From: Thermodesulfovibrionales bacterium
GTDB lineage: Bacteria > Nitrospirota > Thermodesulfovibrionia > Thermodesulfovibrionales > UBA1546
Length of the DNA: 7,435 nucleotides
Assembly (NCBI GenBank): GCA_919901705.1
Contig: CAKKPR010000181.1
Span: forward strand, 1 to 7,435
Direction: 5' to 3'
Shown: positions 1-4,701 of the stretch, piece by piece
How the letters are laid out: every line of letters begins with the position of its first letter
Position numbering within the stretch: the first letter of the stretch is position 1
Position numbers and translations under genes: made by a program
The notes under the pieces: model-generated
Database searches by the model: none
Told to the model about the DNA's origin: nothing
The model's input: the letters and a program-made list of their open reading frames with translations, nothing else

Positions 1-112
1 CAGGTCTTGTTTCTTGCATCCTACATTTTTCAGTCAAATCAATTCCCCCCTCTTATGCCTCAGTGGCTCACGCTCTTTCATTCCAAATATTATAGCCCAT
101 ACTATCACCATG

Positions 113-188
113 TCATTTCATATACTTCTTCTTAATCCCGTCCTTCTCCATTCGCTTTTCAACAACATCCGGGGATACCAGGCATGGG
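113..188 (-). other. Possible frameshifted C-terminal continuation of the small partner gene
   Basis: Just past the 58-aa gene's stop, the adjacent minus-strand frame stays open and encodes a lysine- and glutamate-rich stretch (reading SPDVVEKRMEKDGIKKKYMK) ending at a TGA at 113-115. It joins the 58-aa frame if the A7 run at 197-203 were A6. This suggests an original product of about 80 residues, with either a real frameshift, a programmed slip or a sequencing error in the homopolymer. No start codon with a ribosome binding site precedes this part alone. Confidence 0.35.
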
Positions 189-365
189 TTACGTCCATTT
201 TTTTGTGTGCATACGAGCCCTGATCTTTTTGGCCTTATCAGGCATGGCATAATAGAAGAACTCCATCTGTGCCTCAAGCCACTTAATCCTCTGAAGAGCC
301 GGCCTCTTACGGTACTCTTCTATCTGCTCTATCGTCCTGTAATATAACAGCGGCGCTTTATTCAT
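189..365 (-). CDS. Small partner protein of the nucleotidyltransferase, 58 aa
   Basis: This short gene starts at an ATG (363-365) that overlaps the last codons of the nucleotidyltransferase in another frame, an arrangement typical of translational coupling. The product is charged and rich in aromatic residues (Tyr-Tyr near residue 8, Phe-Phe-Tyr-Tyr near residue 36), likely helical, with no signal peptide or membrane segment. It ends soon after an A7 run at 197-203. Removing one A would carry the reading on for about 25 more codons to a TGA at 113-115, through protein-like sequence (see the separate entry). I do not recognise the family. Small proteins paired with minimal nucleotidyltransferases are often toxin-antitoxin-like, but here that is inference from the overlap only. 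Confidence that it is translated is moderate. Confidence 0.55.
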   Translation of the reverse strand: MNKAPLLYYRTIEQIEEYRKRPALQRIKWLEAQMEFFYYAMPDKAKKIRARMHTKKWT

Positions 366-867
366 TACCCCACTCCTTTTCTATCTTTCTAAGGTAATAG
401 ACATCGGCAATATCCTGAGGTCTACCGACCTTCTTCTTCATCTCGATAAGCCGTCTTATAGGAACCAGCGGAATCCTTATATTTCCCGCCTTGATAATTT
501 TTCGCTCTTCATAGACCTTATCAAAGTCAAATGGCTCCTCTACAAATACATCCAATAGGAAATAGGGGTTCTGCGGGTCATAAACGCTGAAAACCTTCAT
601 CCCTTTTTCACGAACCCATTTTTCTCTCATCTTCTTACTGGACAGATCTTCAAGTAGCACCGGAATTTTGGGTTTGAAGCCTAACTCCTTCATAACCTCC
701 ACAAACTTTTCAAGATTATGTCGCTCCAGATGAACAACGATATCTATATCGCCTGTGGCACGCTCAATCCCATAAAGATTGACAGCCACACCACCGGCGA
801 CGAGATAGCGAACCTTCTTGTTGTTCAGGGCCGAAAACAGTTTAAAGAAGTTTAATTTATCACTCAT
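358..867 (-). CDS. Minimal nucleotidyltransferase-fold protein (MNT/AbiEii/DUF6036-like)
   Basis: The 169-aa product has the nucleotidyltransferase signature: a Gly-Gly pair at residues 25-26 in LVAGGVAVNLYG, followed by an Arg-x-Thr-x-Asp-Ile-Asp motif with acidic residues D40 and D42. A probable third metal-binding acid is D106 in LLDVF. This arrangement binds Mg-NTP in the polymerase beta-like superfamily, and members often transfer nucleotides to RNA or to a partner protein in toxin-antitoxin or abortive-infection modules. The length suits the minimal single-domain type. The end overlaps the start of the small gene downstream by 8 bases, so the two are probably one transcript. The zincin gene lies 92 bases upstream in the same direction. 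The target is unknown. Family assignment is confident; the toxin-antitoxin role is inference. Confidence 0.8.
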   Translation of the reverse strand: MSDKLNFFKLFSALNNKKVRYLVAGGVAVNLYGIERATGDIDIVVHLERHNLEKFVEVMKELGFKPKIPVLLEDLSSKKMREKWVREKGMKVFSVYDPQNPYFLLDVFVEEPFDFDKVYEERKIIKAGNIRIPLVPIRRLIEMKKKVGRPQDIADVYYLRKIEKEWGNE

Positions 868-890
868 ATTTCTTTGCTCATCTTATATAA

Positions 891-920
891 ATAATAGGTA
901 ATGCCAGGTCATTATTGCAA
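891..920 (-). promoter_or_regulatory. Candidate sigma70-type promoter for the nucleotidyltransferase pair
   Basis: On the minus strand, TTGCAA (915-920) and TATTAT (891-896) are separated by 18 bases, and the ATG at 867 lies about 17 bases beyond the expected start of transcription. The match is reasonable but the region is AT-rich, so chance is possible. Confidence 0.35.
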
Positions 921-959
921 GATAATATCTTTAAACAAGACCCTTGGGGACATAAATAG

Positions 960-1340
960 TCATACCCCATGTCTCCTCAAATCCCCTTCCGACAGCCCAA
1001 AATAATGTCCTATCTCGTGGATAAGGGTTTTCTGAATCTGTTCGATAAGCTCTTTTTCAGAGGAACAGATACTCTCGATGTTCTTCTGAAAAAGTATTAT
1101 CCTGTCAGGCAGGGGATAGGGGATTTCAAAAAACCCGCCCTTCCCTGGATGCGGCACGCCGCTGAAAAGACCGAGCAAGTTTTCTCTTCTTGCATTCACC
1201 CGTCCTGCATCTTCATTTGACGGATAATCTTCAACAGTAATCGTAATATTAGTAAAATACTTCCTGTATTCCCCTGGCAAAGTTTCCAATGCCTTTTCAG
1301 CAAGCCTTTCAAAGTCCTCTCTGCTTATCCTGAAACTCAT
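960..1340 (-). CDS. Small zinc metallopeptidase-fold protein (zincin, PF06262/DUF1025-like)
   Basis: The 126-aa product ends in a helix with HEIGHYFGLSEGDL: H108, E109 and H112 form the HExxH zinc motif, and acidic D120 lies in the usual position for a further ligand in this minimal zincin family. The N-terminal half has the expected alternating helix and strand pattern, and an Arg-Ile-Ile-Leu-Phe strand (about residues 80-84) precedes the active-site helix. Length is typical for the family, which are cytosolic proteins of uncertain substrate. There is no signal peptide. The start follows an AAGG-like ribosome binding site. It is divergent from the TPR gene and upstream of the nucleotidyltransferase pair, with a 92-base gap that may hold that pair's own promoter. 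Whether it cleaves anything is not shown by the sequence. Confidence 0.85.
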   Translation of the reverse strand: MSFRISREDFERLAEKALETLPGEYRKYFTNITITVEDYPSNEDAGRVNARRENLLGLFSGVPHPGKGGFFEIPYPLPDRIILFQKNIESICSSEKELIEQIQKTLIHEIGHYFGLSEGDLRRHGV

Positions 1341-1392
1341 AGCCTTATTTTACAGAAAGAGCGCACGGAATTAATACGATTGACTAAAGTAA

Positions 1393-1427
1393 ACCCCGTT
1401 AGAAGACCTTCGTCCTTCTAACGGGGT
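1393..1427. repeat. Perfect 13-bp inverted repeat in the divergent intergenic region
   Basis: The arms at 1393-1405 and 1415-1427 (ACCCCGTTAGAAG and its complement) are perfectly paired around a 9-base loop. It lies between the divergent zincin and TPR genes, just upstream of the candidate TPR promoter. Read on the minus strand it is followed by a loosely T-rich stretch, so a terminator against antisense reading is possible. An operator or small structured RNA is equally possible. Confidence 0.75.
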
Positions 1428-1436
1428 AAAATAGGT

Positions 1437-1466
1437 TTGAACTTGCTTTTTCACTCCTTTTGTAAT
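1437..1466 (+). promoter_or_regulatory. Candidate promoter for the TPR gene
   Basis: TTGAAC (1437-1442) and TGTAAT (1461-1466) are 18 bases apart, placing transcription start near 1473, ahead of the GAGG ribosome binding site near 1487. It sits ten bases after the 13-bp inverted repeat, which could therefore act on it. Confidence 0.4.
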
Positions 1467-1500
1467 AGCATACAAAAAATCTCCTGAAGAGGCGGTGTTC

Positions 1501-1530
1501 ATGGGGCTGAAGAAATGGGCTTCTGTATGA
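1501..1530 (+). CDS. Possible 9-codon leader peptide overlapping the TPR gene start
   Basis: An ATG at 1501 has the best ribosome binding site in the region (GAAGAGG about 10 bases upstream). It encodes only nine residues (MGLKKWASV) before a TGA that overlaps the ATG at 1527 of the TPR gene as ATGA. This looks like a translational-coupling leader, since neither start of the TPR gene has a clear site of its own. A small frameshift in an older, longer start is the alternative. Confidence 0.3.
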   Translation: MGLKKWASV

Positions 1531-2216
1531 GAATTATATTGAGAGCCTGTGCATCTCTCTTAACTGTACTATTCCTTGCTGCCACCTGCCATGGCGCAGA
1601 TGCAAGAACCTACTATAAACAGGGAAAAGATAGCGCCGCCAAGGGACAATATGACGAGGCCATCACTGATTTAACCAAGGCTATTGAGTCAAATTCAAAG
1701 TATTATCAGGCCTACAACAAAAGGGGAAAGGCTTATGCAGCCAAGGGACAATATGACGAGGCCCTTGCTGATTTCACAAAGGCTATTGAACTAAACCCAA
1801 AGTATTCTCAAGCCTACAACAACCGTGGGAATGCCTATTATGACAAGAAACAATATGAACAGGCATTAGCTGACTACTCCAGGGCCATTGAGTTAAATCC
1901 AAAGAGCCATCGGGCATATACCAACAGGGGCAATGTCTATTACGACAGGAAAGAATATAAAGAGGCCTACGCTGACTACACCAAGGCAATCACCCTAAGC
2001 AAAAAAAACGATTCTGCTTATTTCAACCGGGGACTTATCTATTATGCCCTGAAACAGTATGACTTGGCTATCGCTGATTTCACAAAGGTAATTCAACTGA
2101 ATCCCAAAGACCCGGCTGCTTATATTAACAGGGGGAATGCTTACAAAGCCGCAGAGCAACATGATAAAGCCGATGCCGATTACATAAAGGCAGAAGAATT
2201 AAGTAAACCCAAATAA
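1527..2216 (+). CDS. Exported six-repeat TPR protein
   Basis: Numbered from the in-frame upstream ATG at 1515, the 233-residue frame has a short N-terminal signal peptide with a hydrophobic core (about residues 7-24, ending FLAATCHGADA), then six consecutive 34-residue tetratricopeptide repeats filling residues 30-233. Each carries the family pattern of A-Y-x-x-R-G, the Y-D/E-x-A pair, and a closing A-I-x-L-N/S-P. Such repeats form a superhelical protein-binding surface; there is no other domain, so it is likely a periplasmic or membrane-attached scaffold. The Cys in the signal region gives only a poor lipobox. I chose ATG 1527 because it overlaps the stop of a leader ORF with a good binding site; ATG 1515 adds four residues. 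Repeats 1 and 2 share nearly identical DNA (about 1636-1660 and 1738-1762, exactly 102 bases apart), which suggests recent repeat duplication. The partner is unknown. Confidence 0.85.
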   Translation: MRIILRACASLLTVLFLAATCHGADARTYYKQGKDSAAKGQYDEAITDLTKAIESNSKYYQAYNKRGKAYAAKGQYDEALADFTKAIELNPKYSQAYNNRGNAYYDKKQYEQALADYSRAIELNPKSHRAYTNRGNVYYDRKEYKEAYADYTKAITLSKKNDSAYFNRGLIYYALKQYDLAIADFTKVIQLNPKDPAAYINRGNAYKAAEQHDKADADYIKAEELSKPK

Positions 2217-2265
2217 GCTCATCTTACAGATAACAGATGTAAAGAGATTTTAAAGAGGAGGAAAC

Positions 2266-2835
2266 ATGAACCCTGTTATTGAGGCAATAAAAAAGAGAAG
2301 GTCGGTAAGGTCTTATGATCCCAAACCAATTCCAAAAGATATCATTAATGCAATAATAGAGGCAGGCAATCAGGCACCCTCTGCAATGAACAGCCAGCCC
2401 TGGCGCTTTGTTGTTGTCGAGGATAAGACATTGAAAAAAAAGCTCCTCAATGCAGCGTTTCCTAATGCAAAGAAGATTCTTGAGCATGTAAAAGACGCTG
2501 ACCCTGAGAGATATAAAACAATAATGAAGCGCTATGAGGAAATGGAAGACCCTATTTATTATTCTGCGCCGGCAATACTTTTTGTTATAGGTTCCGGCAG
2601 ATATGCAGACCACTCATGCCCTCTCGCCTGCGAGAATATCATGCTTTCTGCATACTCCTTAGGTATAGGAAGTTGCTGGGTTGGCTTTGGTTCAATGGTT
2701 ACAGATAATGCTGATGTCATAAAGGCGCTTGAACTTAAGGATGACGAAAAGATATTCGGCCCCATATTGCTCGGCTATCCAAAGGCGCATACCGAGCCCC
2801 CGCAGAAAAAAGAGCCTGTGGTTAAGTGGATTTAA
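2266..2835 (+). CDS. Nitroreductase family FMN oxidoreductase
   Basis: The 189-aa product is a complete single-domain nitroreductase. It opens with the conserved KKRRSVRSYDPKPI segment, whose arginines and serine contact the FMN phosphate. APSAMNSQPWRF, the signature flavin-binding loop, follows at about residues 38-49, and the later GIGSCWVGFG segment is typical of the C-terminal half. Members are cytosolic FMN enzymes that use NAD(P)H to reduce nitro compounds, quinones or other electrophiles; the physiological substrate cannot be told from sequence. There is a strong ribosome binding site (AGAGGAGG, 2253-2260) before the ATG. It lies 49 bases after the TPR gene in the same direction and may share its transcript. 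It is convergent with the TonB remnant on the other strand. No lesion is visible. Confidence 0.92.
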   Translation: MNPVIEAIKKRRSVRSYDPKPIPKDIINAIIEAGNQAPSAMNSQPWRFVVVEDKTLKKKLLNAAFPNAKKILEHVKDADPERYKTIMKRYEEMEDPIYYSAPAILFVIGSGRYADHSCPLACENIMLSAYSLGIGSCWVGFGSMVTDNADVIKALELKDDEKIFGPILLGYPKAHTEPPQKKEPVVKWI

Positions 2836-2878
2836 TTTAATTGAGCTAAATCATCTAAGGCGGCGATATCCCTTTGAT

Positions 2879-3043
2879 TCAGTTAAGGCTGTATTTAATC
2901 GGTATCAACAACTGCGCCTCAACAGGCGGCCTTGGAAACGGGGATGCCTTTTTAACTGTCTCAATTGCATTCCTGTCGAGGAGCGTTATCCCTGAGCCTT
3001 CTTTAATCGGTTCTTCAGGCTTTTCTGTGGGTATTTTCCTGTC
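2879..3043 (-). pseudogene. C-terminal remnant of a TonB-like energy transducer
   Basis: Read on the minus strand, the last 50 or so codons before the TGA at 2879-2881 look like the end of a TonB C-terminal domain. A Pro/Glu/Lys-rich linker (PTEKPEEPIKEGSG) leads into LLDRNAIETVKKASPFPRPP, matching the family pattern of a Leu-Asp-x-x-Ala helix, then Ala-x-Pro-Phe-Pro, and finally a strand ending IPIKYSLN. TonB couples the proton gradient across the inner membrane to outer-membrane receptors. Here the N-terminal anchor and most of the proline-rich spacer are missing; upstream the sequence runs into the repeat flank of the DUF559 element. The open frame does reach an ATG at 3154, but that part overlaps the end of the DUF559 gene in a different frame and is not TonB-like. 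I treat this as a truncated, probably silent fragment. Confidence 0.6.
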
Positions 3044-3102
3044 CCCCTCTTTGGCAAAGTCGGATACTCGACTCGCAACCGAGAGGGGATAGGGGAGATT
3101 TT
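3043..3102. repeat. Left C/G-rich flank of the DUF559 element
   Basis: CCCCCTCTTTGGCAAAG (3043-3059) is followed, after about 20 bases, by GAGAGGGGATAGGGGAGATTTT-like sequence (3081-3102). It can fold on itself and resembles the inverse of the right flank. Confidence 0.55.
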
Positions 3103-3107
3103 CTGAA

Positions 3108-3455
3108 TCATAAATAACTCCATATCTTCTCCATAACTGCATCAATATTCTCAAATACCTCTCTGTCAGAAAACCTGAGAACTCTTAGCTCTGTCCTTTT
3201 CAGGACATCATCGCGTACTCTATCCTTTTCCTTGACGGTTCCTTCATAATGCTGTCCTCCGTCAAGCTCTATTACAAGCCCTGCCTTCGGGCAGTAGAAA
3301 TCGACAATATAGCGCCCTATGCTCTTTTGCCGATAAAATTGATAGCCCTTCAACTGCTTCCCTCTCAATCTCGACCATAAATACTTTTCGGCATCAGTCA
3401 TGTTCTTTCTGAGTTGCTGTGAGAATACCTTCAACTGTTTATCATAGTTGAGCAT
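3108..3455 (-). CDS. DUF559 endonuclease-domain protein (Vsr/restriction-like fold)
   Basis: The 115-aa product matches the DUF559 pattern throughout. An N-terminal helix with LRKNMTDAEKYLWSRLRGKQ is followed by GYQFYRQKSIGRYIVDFYCP, then LVIELDGGQHYEG, and a C-terminal strand VLRFSDREVFEN. The aligned Asp in IVDFYC, Glu-Leu-Asp and Gln-x form the expected PD-(D/E)xK-type metal site of a very-short-patch-repair/restriction-like nuclease fold. Length is typical. Such genes are frequent stand-alone passengers in Nitrospirota and related genomes and their role is not established. The gene is intact, with its ATG at 3453-3455. It sits between repeat flanks and separates a cut tatC from a TonB fragment, so it is probably part of an insertion. 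The family call is confident; mobility is inferred. Confidence 0.85.
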   Translation of the reverse strand: MLNYDKQLKVFSQQLRKNMTDAEKYLWSRLRGKQLKGYQFYRQKSIGRYIVDFYCPKAGLVIELDGGQHYEGTVKEKDRVRDDVLKRTELRVLRFSDREVFENIDAVMEKIWSYL

Positions 3456-3462
3456 TTGTTCT

Positions 3463-3549
3463 TAAAATCCCCCCTCACCCCCCTTTACCAAAGGGGGGAA
3501 GATGAGAGAGCCCTTTACCAAAAAGGGGATTATTTGTGAAGGGTTTTCT
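3463..3549. repeat. Right C/G-rich flank of the DUF559 element
   Basis: AAAATCCCCCCTCACCCCCC (3463-3482) continues into TTTACCAAAGGGGGG, giving a self-complementary block around TTTACCAAA. A second partial copy (CCCTTTACCAAAAAGGGGAT, 3511-3530) and a GTGAAGGGTTTTCTA tail follow. The first block is roughly the inverse of the left flank across the DUF559 gene. Confidence 0.55.
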
Positions 3550-3877
3550 ATTTATCCACACGATTCCCGGAAGAACCAAAAATTATGGGCAAAGAGAGAA
3601 TAAATGATGCAATAAAAGAAACCTTAAGGTGCATCCAGAACGCCTCTCCAGGGGCAAGAAAAACAAGCGATACAGCGGTCTTTTCTTTTGCATGTATGTA
3701 CGGCGTTGTAAAATCCAGTTTGAGTTCAGATTTGAGAGGAAGGGTCAAAAGTCCGAAAATCTTTTCCGAATAATTGAAGGTAAAAGCAAATAGCAGAAAA
3801 ACAGAGACAAGAGATACCAAAATCCTTTTGCGCAATTCAACAAGATGTTCTGTCAAAGACAATTTTGACTCTTTCAA
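3548..3877 (-). pseudogene. tatC: Truncated TatC (N-terminal ~100 residues only)
   Basis: The frame starts at TTG 3877, directly after the tatB stop, with AGGAAGGG as ribosome binding site. The first 100 residues are TatC: the cytoplasmic LTEHLVELRKRI motif that contacts twin-arginine signal peptides (about residues 7-19), the first membrane segment (about 20-37), a periplasmic loop with the conserved LAPGEAFWMHLK (74-85), and the second membrane segment ending LSLPIIF at residue 100. Nine unrelated residues and a stop follow. Complete TatC has about 240-260 residues and six membrane segments, so the later loops and four segments are missing. The break falls at about 3577, at the edge of the DUF559 element. 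The rest of tatC is not elsewhere in the window. The fragment is unlikely to form a working receptor alone; another tatC elsewhere in the genome is possible. Confidence 0.85.
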
Positions 3878-4144
3878 CTAACACTTCCCTTCCTCTGCCC
3901 CTGGATCAGAATGATTTCCGTCTGCTTTTTCTTCTTCAGCGTTAGACTTAATAATGTCTTCAGGCGCCGCAAGTTGCTCTTTATATTCGTCTTCCATCCT
4001 GGCTTTTGCGGCATGAACACCTTTTTTTATCTCATAAACCCACTTGCCGAGTGTCCGGCTGAATTCAGGGAGTTTTTGAGGGCCTATGACCAAAAGTGCA
4101 ACAACAAAAATTATTATTAATTCCTGTAATCCGATATCAAACAT
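3878..4144 (-). CDS. tatB: TatB-like twin-arginine translocase subunit
   Basis: The 88-aa product has a single N-terminal membrane helix (about residues 4-20, IGLQELIIIFVVALLVIG). A Gly-Pro hinge with PQKLPEFSRTLGKW, an amphipathic helix lying on the inner face of the membrane (about 22-50), and an acidic unstructured tail complete it. The early Glu at residue 8 and the GPQKLPE hinge favour TatB, or a bifunctional TatA/B, over TatA. With TatC it forms the receptor for folded proteins carrying twin-arginine signals. It lies 35 bases after tatA, and its TAG abuts the TTG of tatC, so coupling is likely. Its partner here is truncated. The TatB rather than second TatA call is moderately sure. Confidence 0.82.
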   Translation of the reverse strand: MFDIGLQELIIIFVVALLVIGPQKLPEFSRTLGKWVYEIKKGVHAAKARMEDEYKEQLAAPEDIIKSNAEEEKADGNHSDPGAEEGKC

Positions 4145-4179
4145 AAAACTCTCTAAAGTTTATTTGTGCCCTATGCACA

Positions 4180-4389
4180 TTAACCTTTTTCCTCTACCCC
4201 AGTATTTTTGTCTTCAACAATGCTTTTCTTGGGAGTAACATCAATCTCATCAGGCTCGGTGGAAGACTTTTTGAAGTTTTTGATAGCTTTTCCCATTCCG
4301 CTTGCAAGTTCCGGCAACCGCTTGGCTCCAAACAGTACCATAACTATTACCAATATGACCATCAACTCGGGTAATCCAAGACCAAACAT
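4180..4389 (-). CDS. tatA: TatA twin-arginine translocase pore subunit
   Basis: The 69-aa product is a typical short TatA. It starts MFGLGLPELMVILVIVMVLFG (one membrane helix), then the Phe-Gly hinge, then LPELASGMGKAIKNFKK as amphipathic helix, and finishes with a short charged tail. TatA polymerises to let folded substrates through the inner membrane. A strong ribosome binding site (AAGGAGG) stands before the ATG. It follows the unusual tRNA gene by 57 bases on the same strand, with a GNRA-type hairpin in the gap, and precedes tatB by 35 bases. No promoter is obvious in the gap, so it is probably transcribed through from the cytochrome and the tRNA. Confidence 0.92.
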   Translation of the reverse strand: MFGLGLPELMVILVIVMVLFGAKRLPELASGMGKAIKNFKKSSTEPDEIDVTPKKSIVEDKNTGVEEKG

Positions 4390-4420
4390 AATATGCCTCC
4401 TTATTTTTTTGAAATATCAG

Positions 4421-4442
4421 GAAAGGGGCTTACGCTCCTTTC
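4421..4442 (-). other. Hairpin between the tRNA and tatA
   Basis: GAAAGG and CCTTTC pair, followed by an A-C mismatch and a GC/GC pair closing a GTAA (GNRA) loop. It lies five bases past the encoded CCA. With no T run after it, it looks more like a processing or stabilising structure than a terminator, and it would let transcription continue into tatA. Confidence 0.5.
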
Positions 4443-4446
4443 GACT

Positions 4447-4543
4447 TGGAGGGGAGTAGTGCGAATCGAACACACCACGAGCTTTTTCAGCCACCGTAAC
4501 GCAGGTTTTGCAGACCTGGTGGGGCACCAACCCCATACTCCCC
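4447..4543 (-). tRNA. tRNA-Cys (anticodon GCA) with a selenocysteine-tRNA-like body
   Basis: Folded on the minus strand, the acceptor is 8 bp (GGGGAGTA with TACTCCCC). The D stem is up to 6 bp with a 4-base TGGT loop. The anticodon stem is CAGGT/ACCTG with a 7-base CTGCAAA loop, so the anticodon is GCA. A long variable arm of about 25 bases contains a GGCT/AGCT stem. The T stem is 5 bp with one U-G pair and carries the standard TTCGATT loop. The discriminator is U73 and CCA is encoded (4447-4449). An 8+5 branch with an extended D stem and long variable arm is the plan of bacterial tRNA-Sec, whereas GCA and U73 are the main identity elements for cysteinyl-tRNA synthetase. It should therefore carry Cys while resembling tRNA-Sec. 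It sits 36 bases after the cytochrome tail and 57 before tatA, in the same direction. From memory, minor Cys tRNAs resembling tRNA-Sec have been reported in surveys of unusual cloverleaf tRNAs. Confidence 0.9.
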
Positions 4544-4579
4544 GTTTCTTGCTCGCCTGGCAGTCCAAATTATTATATT

Positions 4580-4701
4580 TTATTTGACCACATCCGCCAT
4601 ATTGTTCGGATGGCATTCATTACAGTTGTGCTGGGCGGTAATCCCGTATGCTTTAGCGGGGGCTATGCCCCCGCCTTGGCAATGTATTCAGGGGTTTCCA
4701 A
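4580..4701 (-). pseudogene. Broken second heme-binding tail of the split-Soret cytochrome
   Basis: Right after the cytochrome's TAA the same frame reads LETPEYIAKA, then hits a GC-rich palindrome (4656-4674). Past it, one frame over, comes KAYGITAQHNCNECHPNN and eight more codons to a TAA at 4580-4582. This copies the intact tail's YGITAQHNCTECH, including a CxxCH heme motif. Joining LETPEYIAKA to AYGITAQ requires only removing about 23 bases of palindromic sequence. I infer an original C-terminus with two heme sites, broken by an ochre codon and an insertion. Split-Soret cytochromes are known to bind two hemes per subunit, which fits. Confidence 0.7.
4656..4674. repeat. Perfect GC-rich palindrome inserted in the cytochrome tail
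   Basis: GCGGGGGC (4656-4663), TAT and GCCCCCGC (4667-4674) form an 8-bp hairpin with a 3-base loop. It interrupts an otherwise continuous coding tail. Flanking AAGGC and AAAGC (minus strand) could be a degraded short duplication. It looks like a small dispersed palindromic repeat. Confidence 0.7.

Larger units (their letters stand above)
3043..3577. mobile_element. Putative DUF559-carrying insertion with inverted C/G-rich flanks
   Basis: A DUF559 gene is bracketed by inverted-repeat-like flanks. The left flank (3043-3102) reads outward-in as a C-rich/TTTGGCAAAG block and then GAGGGGATAGGGGAGATTTT; the right flank (3463-3499) reads as its approximate inverse, from AAAATCCCCCCTCACCCCCC to TTTACCAAAGGGGGG. 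Different broken genes abut the two sides: tatC on the right and a TonB tail on the left. I see no transposase and cannot define a target duplication. The outer limits are approximate; the right edge is set by where TatC similarity stops near 3577. Confidence 0.5.

Noticed and set aside
14..223. 69-aa plus-strand frame at the left edge
   Set aside because: It lacks a ribosome binding site, overlaps the minus-strand small gene, and its product looks like translated noncoding sequence.
2224..2613. 129-aa minus-strand frame opposite the nitroreductase
   Set aside because: It is antisense to a clear nitroreductase with strong ribosome binding site and intact motifs.
3044..3154. Upstream part of the frame ending in the TonB tail, from ATG 3154
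   Set aside because: It runs over the end of the DUF559 gene in another frame and through the repeat flank; only the part after about 3043 is TonB-like.
3043..3549. CRISPR array suggested by repeated C/G-rich blocks
   Set aside because: The blocks are inverted, imperfect and irregularly spaced, with a coding gene between; there are no uniform spacers.
4447..4543. Calling the tRNA a true selenocysteine tRNA (selC)
   Set aside because: The body fits, but the anticodon is GCA rather than UCA and the discriminator is U instead of G, which point to cysteine.
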